This document shows, in pieces, positions 12,415-23,648 of a stretch of DNA of 64,000 nt (its first letter is position 1; every line of letters starts with the position of its first letter). The position numbers were made by a program, and so were the translations under genes. The DNA is from Okapia johnstoni (Eukaryota; Chordata; Mammalia; Artiodactyla; Giraffidae): NCBI GenBank assembly GCA_024291935.2, contig CM044317.1, positions 17,506,230 to 17,570,229 on the forward strand. Reading direction: 5' to 3'. The notes below the pieces were generated by a model. That model made no database searches. It saw only the letters and a program-made list of their open reading frames with translations, and was not told the origin of the DNA.

Positions 12415-12990
12415 TTACTTTCATCTTGTGACAGACTGTATTTTCCAAATACAGCTGCAACAGTATCTCTCAGCCCATATGCTCTTGTAGGAACTTGCTG
12501 CTTCCCAACCAAGAGGGAAAGTTAATTCTTTTCACCTTGAGTCTGGGCAGGCTCCGCAGTCACTTGTCACCATCAGGATGCAGCAGAAGTGATGCTTCAG
12601 AATCTGGGTTGTGAAAGGTGATTCAGCTTCCACCTTGCCCATTGGATCACTCGCACTTGAAGTCTTCAGCTGCCAAGAAACAGTCCAATTGCCCTAGAGC
12701 TGCCAAGACACTTCAAAGCCCAAAGGAGCCCATGCAGAAAGACCATAGGGAGAGCCTCTGAGACTACACACGGGAGAAAGACGTCCAACCATCCTCCACA
12801 TGCTTCAGCTTTCTGCTATTACAGCTCTAGTCTTCTGAATGCATGAGAGACATTGAACCAGAACTACCCAGGCAAGCCTGCCTGAATTCCTGTCCCACAG
12901 ACACTGCACCAGATAAGATGATCAGTATTGTTCTAAGTCATGTAGTTTGAGGAGTGATTTGTTACTAGTGAGAGATAGCTGGAATCTAGC
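12415..12990 (+). mobile_element. Old LTR-like interspersed repeat
   Basis: Motif series typical of an old mammalian LTR-like repeat: gacagactgtattttccaaa, gatgcagcagaagtgatgct, gggagagcctctgagactac, tgcctgaattcctgtcccac, gatttgttactagtgagaga. No internal genes. Family assignment is uncertain. Confidence 0.45.
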
Positions 12991-13180
12991 CCCGGGCATT
13001 TGGCAATTTCTCATACCTTTAACCTGAGTTGCTTGATTTGTGTTAGGCAATCCTTTTTCAGATCTCTCAGTAACAAAACACTACTAGCTGCATCTACTTG
13101 TGAGCATAGGTCCTGTACAGCACGTGCCTTGCTGCTTCAGAAAAATATGAACTTGTGTTCAGATTTACTTCATTAATATA

Positions 13181-13535
13181 AATATTTTCTTCATTGTTGT
13201 CGTGTCTGATTCTGTGACCCCATGAACTGCAGCATGCCAGGCTTCCCTGTCCTTCACTATCTTCCAGAGTTTACTCTAACTCATGTCCATTGAGTCAATG
13301 ATGCCATTCAATTCTCTCATCCTGTCACCCCCTTCTCCTCTTGCCCTTAATCTTTTCCGGCTCAGGGTCTTTTCTAATGAATTGGCTCTTCACATCAGGT
13401 GGCCAAAGTATTGGAGCTTCAGTTTCAGCATCAGTCCTTTCAATGAATATTCAGGGTTGATTTCCATTAGGATTGACTGGCTTGATCTCTTTGCTGTCCA
13501 AGGGCCTCTCAAGAGTCCTCTCCAACACCACAGTT
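13181..13535 (-). mobile_element. BovB LINE 3'-end fragment with TSD
   Basis: Reverse complement of about 350 bp of the BovB 3' end: catgaactgcagcatgccag, tgtccattgagtcaatgatg, tggccaaagtattggagctt, gggcctctcaagagtcctct. TSD is cttcattaatata (13168-13180) versus cttcattaacata (13536-13548), one mismatch. Confidence 0.85.
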
Positions 13536-13569
13536 CTTCATTAACATATCATATATCCCTGTACTATTT

Positions 13570-13759
13570 CCACACTTCTGCATGTATGATAATTTTTCAA
13601 TTCAAAATCATAGAGTATTTTCTAAGAAGACACTTTAAATGGCATATGCAAATCAATACTCAGTACTCCCACACCTCTATGTGTATGATAATTTTTCAGT
13701 GTAAAATCATAGAGTGTTTTCTAAGAAGACACTTTAAGTGGCATATGCAAATCAATACC
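13570..13759. repeat. 99-bp tandem duplication, two units
   Basis: Unit 1 begins at 13570 (ccacacttctgcatgtatga) and unit 2 at 13669 (ccacacctctatgtgtatga). Both run to ggcatatgcaaatcaatac, with a period of exactly 99 and about 10% divergence. Because 99 is 33 codons, any open frame crossing it shows a 33-residue repeat without being a gene. Confidence 0.9.
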
Positions 13760-14304
13760 TGTAGCATCCACAATGAACACAACCTAACTGAAGGCAACAA
13801 GAACACCCATGACCAAGTTGAAGAATGTGCAATCACAACTAAGTCATGGTAGCTATTAATACTTAGTCATGGGCAAAGAAAGATGTCATTCATTTTAAGA
13901 TACATCCCAATTTTGAAGTGTTAAAGTGTGAAATTTTTGAATTAGAGTAAACAAAATGTAGCATTCTCTAGTCCTCTCTCATGGCCTGTATCATATGTAA
14001 TTTTTCGCCTTGTATTTTAGGCGTTTGTGCACATCAGTGTTACAAGCATTTGTTGGACCAGTCTACTTACCTCTACGTCGCTAGAAGCTCCAAACTTCAT
14101 GCTGTGCACAATGCCTTCCTATCAGGATTCAATTAATCACCCACATTGTCTCCATTTTAATATCACACTTTGCAGTGCCAAACCCTCAGACTGGCTGGGC
14201 GATTCTTTGTTTACTTCTGTCTGGCTATAATCCTCAGTGATCATTCCAATCTTGTGCTGTTCTTCTTAATTCCCAAGTTCATTCCCCCCAACTTGAGAGT
14301 TGAG
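13760..14304. other. Unique non-coding interval
   Basis: Nothing recognised on either strand. Confidence 0.4.
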
Positions 14305-14540
14305 AGGTAACAGGGCACAGGGGGAAGAACCAAGATTTGGTGGCAGCGCTGAGTGCTAGACTCGGTGGCCTTTGGCAAGCAACTCAACTTCTCTAATCCC
14401 CAGATTTTTTTTTTTTTTTTTTTTTAAATGGGAGTAATGTTACCTTCCTGGAAAGGCTATAGTAAGCAGTAAGTAAAAGTTTTACATAAAGTATCTAGTA
14501 TCTGAGTGCCAAGCTCTAGTAACATTGTTTTTAGTTTCCT
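14305..14540 (+). mobile_element. MIR SINE
   Basis: MIR core motifs: gtggcctttggcaagcaact, caacttctctaatccccag, aaatgggagtaatgttacc. A T run of about 20 nt at 14405-14425 replaces the usual 'tttcctcatctgt' segment. Confidence 0.65.
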
Positions 14541-14694
14541 CTTATCACCTTCATCTATTTTATGGAGAAGATAAGATTGTCCTTTCAATTTCTCCCTTCT
14601 ATCTAAAAATTTACCTCTATCTTTACCCACTTGTCTTCATTAACTCTCATATCATTCAGAATATCTCTGTTCTTTCCTAATAACATTGTACTGT

Positions 14695-14825
14695 CTTAGT
14701 TTCTTCATGATAGACGAGGAATAATGAAAATACCCACCCATGGGTCTGTTTATTAGGATTTAGCCAATTAATACATCTTAAAACCTTAGGTCATTTCCTG
14801 ATACATAGCAAGTTAACAAATAGTC
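14695..14825 (+). mobile_element. MIR SINE fragment
   Basis: cttagtttcttcatgataga, ggaataatgaaaatacccac, then ttagccaattaatacatctt and tgatacatagcaagttaaca follow the MIR 3' half. Confidence 0.5.
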
Positions 14826-15325
14826 TTAGCATCTTGAGTTTCTCCTACTTTACCTCTGGCAGTGAACAGGCTCTGCTTGGTGTTAAATATAAGTGACCTG
14901 AGATGGGGAACAGGAAGAGAGATATTGAGTTAAGGACTGAGTCTGTGTAGTTGAGAAAGAAAAAGTAGAAATGGCTGTGAAAGGTTAAAATGATTCTCTG
15001 TCACCAAATAAAGCCAGGTCTCTTCTCTTCATGTTGTTAATCTGATTGTTGTTGTTCTTGCCTATCTTCATTTTGTAAAACCTAATGAAAATTTTGTCTT
15101 GAATGAACACTCAACAAATACTTGTTGATTAACTGAATATATTTCAAATAAGAGTCAGTGGAAAAATGGAGTTGATAAAGAGAATTTCACCTTAATCAAC
15201 TTTCAGGAGCACATTTTGTCAATTTAAAGAGCCTCCTCCATGAATACCAGATCTTGGCCCCAGCTCCCAAATATCTTACATCGTTACGCACATCCATTTC
15301 CCTAACAACCCTTGGTGGCTGGGAG
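14826..15325. other. Unique non-coding interval
   Basis: No gene or clear repeat seen. Includes ordinary AT-rich sequence only. Confidence 0.4.
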
Positions 15326-15450
15326 CTTCCTGGTGGTCCAGTGGTTAGGATTCTGAGCTTTCACTACTGAGGTTGCGGGTTGGGATCCTTGGTCAGGGAA
15401 CTAAAATCCTGCAGCAAAGCCAAAAATGAAAAACAAAACAAAACAACCAC
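15326..15450 (+). mobile_element. CHR-type tRNA-Glu SINE
   Basis: gagcttcctggtggtccagt, ggttaggattctgagctttc, ggttgggatccttggtcagg, ending in an A-rich tail with caaaacaaaacaa. This is the CHR pattern shared by ruminants and cetaceans, distinct from Bov-tA. Confidence 0.8.
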
Positions 15451-15709
15451 ACTTGCTGGTTAATCCTATAGCAAACCATCAGCCCCTTTGGCTTGAATGA
15501 TCATATATCAGGTACTTTGCTTTCAAGGCATCATCTTCACCTCTAAGTATGTTACACAATGCAAAAGTTAGATTTTATTTTCCTCTAAATAATGATCACC
15601 TTTACAAAAAGTTTATTTTAATGATATTTCATTATTCATTGAATTTTCTAATTTGTTAACACTGCTTATTCATTTTTCCTGTAACTTGGGATTTGACCAA
15701 CATGGTTTA

Positions 15710-15917
15710 TGGTCTTCTCTGGTAGATCAGATGGTAAAGAATCTGCCTACAATGTGGGAGACCTGGGTTTGATACCTGGGTTGGGAAGATCCCCTAGAGG
15801 AGGACAAGGCAACCCTCTCCAGTATTCTTGTCTGGAGAATCCCCATGGACAGAGAAGCCTGGTGGGCTATAGTTCATGGGGTGGCAAAGAGTCGGACATG
15901 ACCGAGCAACTAAGCAC
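15710..15917 (+). mobile_element. Bov-tA2-type SINE with TSD
   Basis: Head ggtcttctctggtagatcag, body ctccagtattcttgtctgga, 3' end gagtcggacatgaccgagca. TSD is aacatggttta (15699-15709) versus aacacggtttt (15918-15928). Confidence 0.88.
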
Positions 15918-15928
15918 AACACGGTTTT

Positions 15929-17134
15929 TAATCCATTTTTACTACCTTGTGGAAGTTATTTTACTTTACAATAGGATGGGTTTTTTTCATATATAAGACA
16001 CTACTTAGGAGGTAGTTCTGAAGATTACAGTCAGAGAAGATTGAAATCAGGTAAAAAGGTACCTAGAATATAATTGGTGATTTAACAAAGCTTAATTTCA
16101 TGACAAGCTTCCTCAATTCCTTTTGACCTTTTTATTTTTTTTTTCCTTTTAGTATGTGGGCAGGACTATAGAGAGAATTTTAGAATGCTATCAACAATGC
16201 AATTTTATTTTCTTAGTTTTTGAGCTTTAGCACATTAAATGCCAAAAAAAAAAAAAAAAAAAGATGATGACATTTCTGGAATTTCATTTAAAGCTCCTAT
16301 CTATTTAACCTTTAATAATCCATATACATGTATAAATATTTCTCTCTCTCTTTCTTTTTACATCAGAGGTTTCCTCAGATTATCCTCCATGAAAAGACAT
16401 GCTTTGGATTATCTTTTCTTGAGACAGGATAGAAACCATATCCAAGCCTACACAAATTTGATTGAGAAAGTTTTTGAGATTACTGTAAAGTACTTTCTAA
16501 ATATCTGTACTAAACTCCTGGAGTGTCTAAAGCAGTATCTCGTTTATTTTAAATAAAAATCTATCCAGGTTTATGTAAGAAAAATCAGTAAATTTATTAA
16601 CAGAACACAATCCAAGGCCTCTAAGATGACAGTAGAGAGATACTCTCTATGTGGTGAAGACCAAGAGCAGAGGAGACCATGGTCCCAACGGTTAGTTCCA
16701 AAATTTACCAGTGCCCCAATCTCCTTCATTACTCTTGCCATCTTTCTACTGAATTTCAGGGTGTGAAACTGCACTTCATCTGAAACTGGCAGGAGAGGCC
16801 AGTAGTACTGTCGTACCTTCCTTAATGCCTTGTGCCTAAACTCAGACATTTATCCAGAGCTCGTTAGAATGGTAGAAGAACGAAAAGCTACAGACTACAC
16901 ACACACACAAACACAGTAAATATCTGAAATATCAATCTCCTTATGCCAGATGTACCACTTAGGAACAAGCTTAAGTTTGTTTGGCTTTCTGAGTTCTAGG
17001 TCCAAGAAGGGTGAGAGAATAACAAATTCCTTCCTCCACATAAGCTCCATTTTTTCTGTTTCAATTTAATTCAGGTGTGCTTATCTCTTCTCTATCACTG
17101 ACACTAGAACCACTTTTCCCCTTGCTTTTGTAAA
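15929..17134. other. Non-coding interval with poly(A) run
   Basis: 19 A residues at 16244-16262 and a short CA-rich run near 16898-16915. The minus strand of 16571-16849 holds a 92-codon frame with an AATAAA-like signal downstream, but I recognise no protein in it (see rejected items). Confidence 0.4.
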
Positions 17135-17235
17135 CCTTACTTTATTAAACAAATGTTTATTGAGAACCTACTATGTTTCCAGAATAAATTAAGAACACAG
17201 TCTATGACCTTTATCTTGAGTCACATTTCTTCCTG
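17135..17235 (-). mobile_element. Probable L2/MIR-type fragment
   Basis: attaaacaaatgtttattga followed by gaacctactatgtttccaga is the reverse complement of the common tail pattern with CTCAATAAA. Confidence 0.4.
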
Positions 17236-17479
17236 TTTTAGTCTTTTCCGTGCCTCAGGAATTAACTAACTCCATGATTCATATGTCTAAGAGTCATTTA
17301 ATTCACATTTATCATATTCATATAGACAGTATTCAGTTTTAACAATTGAGCTATTGGGACATCCTTCTGCTTACAAGATGAGTAAAGAATTTGTTTTTAA
17401 ATAGAGAAAACTCAATTTGAATAAGATGCTTGAAACCCACAGTTAGGTGCAGCAACAGACAAGTTGCCTATGGCACCAA

Positions 17480-17625
17480 GAAAGCACTGACTTCAAGCAC
17501 TGGCCTTGCCACTAAGTAGTCAAGAGGCTTGGAATAAGTCACACGACCTCACTAGCCTTCCGTTTCTTTATGTTTAACATGACAGGTTTGCTAGATCACT
17601 TCTCTGGACTTCACTCTAAAATTTG
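17480..17625 (+). mobile_element. MIR SINE fragment
   Basis: cactggccttgccactaagt, cttggaataagtcacacgac, ctcactagccttccgtttct follow the MIR core region in order. Confidence 0.6.
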
Positions 17626-17639
17626 ATTCTGTCACGTGT

Positions 17640-19610
17640 CTTATTGCTAAATATGTTTAGATATTTCATTTGACAGGTAAAACAAGACAGAAGGTGATTG
17701 GCTGTTAAACCAGTTGGTCACATTTATCAATCTGATTTAGGAAGGAAAGTCACTTGCAGAGAGGGCTTCTCTTAGAAAAGTCATATTACCTTTTTTTCTT
17801 TTCTTTCAGATTAGTTTGTTTCAGGTCAATCTGTCTCTCTCTTGAAGGACTTTAGCGAATCTTGGCTAGCACTTGAAATCTATGGTAAGGTATAGCAGGC
17901 AATTATTTAGTGAGTTATTTTGTGACTACATAATAAGATGTGTCAACTTTCGACCATTGTTTCGCTTATGTAGATGCAGTTAGTTCAATATCTTGGGATC
18001 TGTGATGAGTAAAACACTACCTTTAGCACCAAATCTGGTATCTGGTAGGTCAGCATATATACTTTTCTCTCCAGATCATGTGCAATGAGATTGGATGAAC
18101 TGGGTAAATTTCTTTATTATTAAAATCCAAAGTTTCACTCCAATTGGATAAAATTAGATCACAAAATCACCTCTGGGCAGCAACCATGGTATGAAGGATG
18201 GGAAGAAGCCATTGGCTTCTCACCATGTAGAGCTAGAGGAGGGTCAGCCCTCATGGACAGTGCTTGGCTGTGTCAATACCTGGAGAGACAGCCCGTAAGA
18301 ATTACATTACAGGAAAAAAAAAAAAACAACCAAATGGCATCTGCTCATATTTTAGATGTGGATGAACAGACACACAGACACACATAAATAAAGAACTCTC
18401 CTATATTCAAGAATTTCCAAGTGAAAAGATGTATGAACATGATGAAATAATCCCTTTGTGGTCTTAGTATTTTTGTTCAAGAAAGTATTAATATTGACAT
18501 CTGTTGAATCTGATTTCTATGAGCTTCTCTGATCCCCAGTAGGTAAGAAGATAATACTTTAAATTTACAAATGTTGCTATTTAACATGTTTTAGGCTTTT
18601 TAATATCCATAAAAGCAATTTATATGCACAATCGCTAAGTCCCTAAATCCTTAGCAAGCACATGGTAATTGTATTGTTATATTACTGCTAATGCTATAAT
18701 AATAACACATGTCAAAATCCCAGGAACCAAAAGGGTTAACTCTGGGGAATTCAAGTGCATTGACAACTCTGCATTCACAAGAGTGATCCTGGGTTATCAT
18801 TTCCAACTTCTTTTTGGTCCTCAGTGATACAGCCTCAACATGATCATCTACATAAAGCACCCCCATAATCATATTAAGATTAAGGAAAATATGTATGAAA
18901 CATTTTATTCATGGTTAGTGACTGTGAGCAAGGTGGAAATACGCAGAAGAATTTTTGTGACAGTTTATATTCCAACAAATAATCACATGGTTTCCAGTGT
19001 ACTCCCAAAGCAGATTACACATTTTACGCATTTAATTATAATCATACTTTCCTCTTATCTGATATGAATATCTTCAATTTAAATATAAGTTTAATTGATG
19101 TCTATCATTTAATAATCATAATATGATCCAAGCTAATTATAACAATTCTTTTCTGTAAAACTATAGCTGTTAGAAGAATGTTGAGTGGGAAAATGTTTAA
19201 ACCCTGACATAAAAATATCTGTGATAAAACCAGGAGCTTTGAATTTCATGGTCCTTTAATATTGCCTTTGAAGTAATGAAAAAGCCATTTTCCACCACTT
19301 GCTTCAAGGATTTCACTAATAACATCTTTCACAAAGGACCGATTTTTTTTTAAGCAGGATATTGTGACGTTATTCTAAAGCAGTTAAAATTATATAACAA
19401 ACTTTTACTGAAATTTCTCAGTCTACTTTTTTTATTCTCCCTAATGAAATACTTGTTAAAGAGGTTACTTCAACCTTATAGAAATAGGTTATGCCTATAA
19501 TAGAGTATCCATTATTTAATTCTGTTTCAGAAATAAAGGATAACAAGTTGGGGGGGTGGATGAGGAAGAAGGATGTTATAAATAATGTAAAGACTAAGAA
19601 AATAGGTTTC
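17640..19610. other. Unique non-coding interval
   Basis: About 2 kb with no repeat or gene that I can support. There is a 14-nt A-rich run near 18313-18326 and AT-rich DNA at 19070-19160. Confidence 0.4.
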
Positions 19611-19621
19611 TCTCTTTTTTT

Positions 19622-19860
19622 AATTGGAGTTGAATTGCTTTACAATGTGGTGTTAATTTCTGCTCTACAAAGAAGTGAATCAGCTGTACATATACATATA
19701 TTCCCTCCCTCTAGGCTTTGCTTTCAGTCTTTTGGTTCACCTTGTGGGGCTTCCCTGATGGCTCAGGTGGTAAAGAATCTGCCTGTAACGCAGGAGACCC
19801 AGGTTCATACATCCCCTCCCTCTAGGCTTTTCTTTTGGTCCTTTGGTTCACCTTAGCGGC
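19622..19860 (-). mobile_element. L1 3'-end fragment interrupted by a SINE head
   Basis: aattggagttgaattgcttt, caatgtggtgttaatttctg, aagtgaatcagctgtacata is the reverse complement of an artiodactyl L1 3' end. A 49-bp part (19695-19743) is repeated at 19806-19854 on the other side of a SINE head. Confidence 0.65.
19744..19805 (+). mobile_element. 3'-truncated Bov-tA head between 49-bp direct repeats
   Basis: Only the tRNA-like head is present (ggcttccctgatggctcagg, taaagaatctgcctgtaacg, caggagacccaggtt). Body and 3' end are absent. Normal target-primed insertion truncates the 5' end, not the 3' end. The flanking repeats are much longer than usual TSDs. Confidence 0.75.
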
Positions 19861-20489
19861 AGAAAAATCAGTAATTTGACAACCTTGGACTGGACGGTCA
19901 TGGACACTCCACACTAAACTCCTCTTTAGTAGGACTGCTGTCCACTTAGGAAGGACCTAGTGGCAAGGAAATTGCCAGAGCTTAAACAGGTCAACAGAAC
20001 CGGCAGTGATGTTTGCAGACATCTGCATGTTACACTCTGTGACCATCCCTGTGTGCTCTGAACAAAGTCAACTACAGCAAGAAGCAGAATTTCAGAAATT
20101 CCTAGCTCAGGGCTGTCTAATTAAAAAATGGTTCAAGATAAAGTTTCCCAGGAGCACAGAAATCTGAGGAGGAAATTAGTTTCTTCTTTTACTTCATATG
20201 GGATCTTCGGCAAGGAAACTGCAAATGGGAATTCTGTAAAATGCACCTGAGGATGTCCTAGACAGGCTTCACTGAGGGAAAGATGACTGGTGGGAATAAC
20301 CCCAGGCTTTGCGTTGGACCAACCTAGCTTTTCTGAGAGGATCAAATACTGAAATGAAGAGTGTTTCTAGGAAGCAACCGGGAAGAAATTAGAGGCTAGC
20401 TTTACCGGTCTGTGCTAAAAAGAAAAAAAAAAAATGAATGAATAAATGAACTAAGGAAAAATTTGAATCTAAAAAGACTTTCCCATAGA
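19861..20489. other. Unique non-coding interval
   Basis: No gene or clear repeat. An A-rich run lies near 20418-20445. Confidence 0.4.
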
Positions 20490-20912
20490 CTTTTTTTTTC
20501 AAAGAAGATGTGCAGATGACCAACAGGCACATGAAAAATGCTGAATAGCACTAACCAACAGAGAAATACAGATCAAAACCACAGTGAGATATCATCTCAC
20601 TCCCGTTAAAATGGCTATCATCAAAAAGTCTACAAACAACAAATGCTGACGAGGATGTGAGCCAGAGGAAACTCTAGTATGCTGTTAAGATTGTAAACTG
20701 GTGCAGTCACTATGGAAAACTGTATGGAGGGTCCTCAAAAAACTAAAAATAGAAATATAACATGATCCAGCAATTCCATTCCTGGGGATATATTCAAAGA
20801 AAATGAAAACATGAATTTGAAAAGGTACAGGCACCCCAATGTTCATCCCATTATTTAAAATAGCCAAAATATGGAAGCAATCCAAGTATCCTCAACAGAT
20901 GAATGAATAAAC
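20490..20912 (+). mobile_element. L1 LINE, first half (ORF2 C-terminal region)
   Basis: gaccaacaggcacatgaaaa, gagatatcatctcactcccg, ttaaaatggctatcatcaaa and ccagcaattccattcctggg are L1 ORF2 3' coding motifs. It stops at agatgaatgaataaac. The expected next L1 sequence appears at 23636, past two BovB insertions. 20913-20989 is unassigned. Confidence 0.78.
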
Positions 20913-20989
20913 CTAGGAATTCTCCACTGTGGCTCCAATGTTGACACTTGTAATGGAAACAAGTTGAAGATAAATGCTAATGTAACGCT

Positions 20990-22268
20990 CGTTCCGTTCA
21001 GTTCAGTCACTCAGTCGTGTCCGACTTTTTGAGACCCCTTGGACTGCAGCACGCCAGGGCTCCCTGTCCATCACCAAGTCCCGGAGCTTACTCAAACTCA
21101 TGTCCATCGAGTTGGTGATGCCATCCAACCATCTAATCCTCTGCCACCCCCTTCTCTTCCCGCCTTCAACCTTTCCCAGCATCAGGGTCTTTTCAAAAGA
21201 GTCAGTTCTTCACATCAGGTGACCAAAGTATTGGAGCTTCAGCTTCAGCATCAGTCCTTCCAATGAATATTCAGGACTGATTTCCTTTACAATTGACTGG
21301 TTTGGTCTCCTTGCAATCCAAGGGACTCTCAAGAGTCTTCTCTAACACCACAGTTCAAAAGGCATCAATTCTTCAGCACTCAGCTTTCTTTATGGTACAA
21401 CTCTCACACCCATACGTGACTACTGAAAAAACCATAGCTTTAACTAGACGGAACTTTGTTGGCAAAGTAATGTCTCTGCTTTCTAATATGCTGTCTAGGT
21501 TGAGCTTAGCTTTTCTTCCAAGGAGCAAGCATCTTTTAATTTCATGGCTACAGTCACCATCTTCAGTGATTTTGGAGCCCAAGAAAATAAAGCCTCTCAC
21601 TGTTTCCATTGTTTCCCCATCTATTTGCCATGAAGTGATGGGACTAGATGCCATGATCTTAGTTTTTTGAATGTTGAGTTTTAAGCCTGCTTTTTCATTC
21701 TCCTCTTTCATATTCATCAGGAGGCTCTTTAGTTTTTCTTCACTTTCTGCCATAAGTGTGGTGTCATCTGCATATCTGAGGTTATTGATATTTCTCTCGG
21801 CAATCTTGATTCCAGTTTGTGCTTTGTTCAGCCTGGCATTTCACGTAATGTACTCTGCATGTAAGTTAAATAAGCAGTGTGACAATATACAGCCTTGACG
21901 TACTCCTTTCCCAATTTGGACCAGTCCATTGTTCCATTTCTGATTCTAATTGCTGCTTCTTGACCTGCATACAGATTTCTCAGGAGGCAGGTCAGGTGGT
22001 CTGGCATTCCTATCTCTTTAAGAATTTTCCACAGTTTGTTGTGATCCACATAGTCAAAGGTTTTGGTGTAGTCAATAAAGCAGAAGTTGGTGTTTTTCTA
22101 GAAATCTGTTGCTTTTTCTATGAGTCAATGGATGTTGGCAATTTGATATCTGGTTCCTCTGCCTTTTGTAAATCCAGCTTGAATACCTGGGAGTTCACAG
22201 TTCAAATACTGATGAAGCCTCACTTGGAGTATTTTGAGTGTTACTTTGCTGGCATATGAGATGAGTGC
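20990..22268 (-). mobile_element. BovB LINE copy A, 3' part
   Basis: Reverse complement of BovB from its 3' end (tcactcagtcgtgtccgact; gccatccaaccatctaatcc) back into the RT region (gtggtgtcatctgcatatct; gacaatatacagccttgacg). Its last bases, tgagatgagtgc, are repeated at 23446-23457, after which copy A continues. The frame is broken (a 126-codon remnant on the minus strand at 21373-21753). It lies inside an L1. Confidence 0.88.
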
Positions 22269-23445
22269 TGCCAGCAAATTTGGAAACTCAGCAGTGGCCA
22301 CAGGACTGGAAAAGGTCAGTTTTCATTCCAACCCCAAAGAAAGGCAATGCCAGAGAATGCTCAAACTATCACACAATTGCACTCATCTCATATGCTAGTA
22401 AAGTAATGCTCAAAATTTTTCAAGCCAGGCTTCAGCAATACATGAACCATGAACTTCCAGAATCTGTATGCAGGTCAGGAAGGAACAGTTAGAACTGTAT
22501 ATGGAACAATAGACTGGTTCCAAATAGGAAAAGGAGTACATCAAGGCTGTATATTGTCACCCTACTTATTTAACTTATATGCAGAGTACATCATGAGAAA
22601 CGCTGGGCTGGAGGAAACACAAGCTGGAATCAAGATTGCCAGGAGAAATATCAATAACCTCAGATATGCAGATGACACCACGCTTATGGCAGAAAGTGAA
22701 GAAGAACTAAAGAGCCTCCTAATGAAAGTGAAAGAGGAGAGTGAAAAAGTTGGCTTAAAGCTCAACATTCAGAAAACTAAGATCATGGCATCTGGTCCCA
22801 TCACTTCGTGACAAATAGATGGGGAAACAGTGGAAACAGTGGCTGGCTTTATTTTTGGGGCTCCCAAATCACTGCAGATGGTGATTGCAGCCAAGAAATT
22901 AAAAGACACTTACTCCTTGGAAGGAAAGTTATGACCAACCTGACAGCATATTAAAAAGCGGAGACATTACTTTGCTGACAAAGGTCTGCCTAGTCAAAGC
23001 TATGGTTTTTCTAGTAGTCACGTATGGATGTGAAAGTTGGACTATAAAGAAAGCTGAGCACTGAATAGTTGATGCTTTTGAACTGTGGTGTTGGAAAAGA
23101 CTCTTGAGAGTCCCTTGGACTGCAAGGAGATCCAACCAGTTCATCCTAAAGGCGATCAGTCCTGGGTGTTCATTGGAAGGACTGATGTTGAAGCTGAAAC
23201 TCCAAACCTTTGTCCACCTGATGCAAAGAACTGACTAATTTGAAAAGACCCTGATGCTGGGAAAGATTGAATTCAGGAGGAGAAGGGGATGACAAAGGAT
23301 GAGATGGTTGGATGACATCACTGACTTGATGAACATGAGTTTGAGTAAACTCCGGCAGTTGGTGATGGACAGGGAGGCCTGGCGTGCTGCAGTTCATGGG
23401 GTCACAAAGAGTCGGACACGACTGAACCACTGAACTGAACTGAAC
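22269..23445 (+). mobile_element. BovB LINE copy B, nested inside copy A
   Basis: A 5'-truncated BovB in sense orientation starting at tgccagcaaatttgg. The RT active-site YADD is encoded at 22675-22686, in a frame continuing as RYADDTTLMAESEEELK (22449-22811). A deletion of roughly 240 bp joins tgaacttccag to aatctgtatgcagg near 22460 and removes RT motif A. A stop follows at about 22809. It ends with repeated actga units. The flanking TSD tgagatgagtgc (22257-22268 and 23446-23457) proves a separate later insertion. Confidence 0.92.
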
Positions 23446-23510
23446 TGAGATGAGTGCAACTGTGTGACAGTTTGAATATTTGGCATTGCCTTTCTTTGGG
23501 ATTGGAATGA
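23446..23510 (-). mobile_element. BovB LINE copy A, remaining 5' side
   Basis: gagatgagtgcaactgtgtg, tttggcattgcctttctttg, gggattggaatga continue copy A exactly where copy B interrupted it. Truncated at about 23510, next to the microsatellite. Confidence 0.88.
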
Positions 23511-23514
23511 ATTT

Positions 23515-23528
23515 TGTGTGTGTGTGTG

Positions 23529-23586
<58 letters not shown>

Positions 23587-23648
23587 GATAGATGTTGTAT
23601 ATATATATATATAATAAAGAAAATGAAATATATATATATATATATATA
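23515..23648. repeat. (TG)n/(TA)n compound microsatellite
   Basis: A short TG run (23515-23528) passes into about 50 bp of TA (23533-23580), then a degenerate stretch and a second TA block (about 23630-23648). It lies at the junction of BovB copy A with L1, whose own sequence here (tatatata then atggaatattac) probably seeded it. Confidence 0.92.

Noticed and set aside
13283..13852. 189-codon frame with a 33-residue repeat
   Set aside because: The first half is antisense BovB and the second half is the 99-bp tandem duplication. The repeat periodicity is a DNA-level accident.
16571..16849. Possible processed pseudogene on the minus strand (92-codon frame, AATAAA-like signal downstream)
   Set aside because: I could not match the peptide to any protein, and there is no poly(A) tract or TSD. 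A protein search would be decisive: a high-identity hit to a spliced mRNA would revive it.
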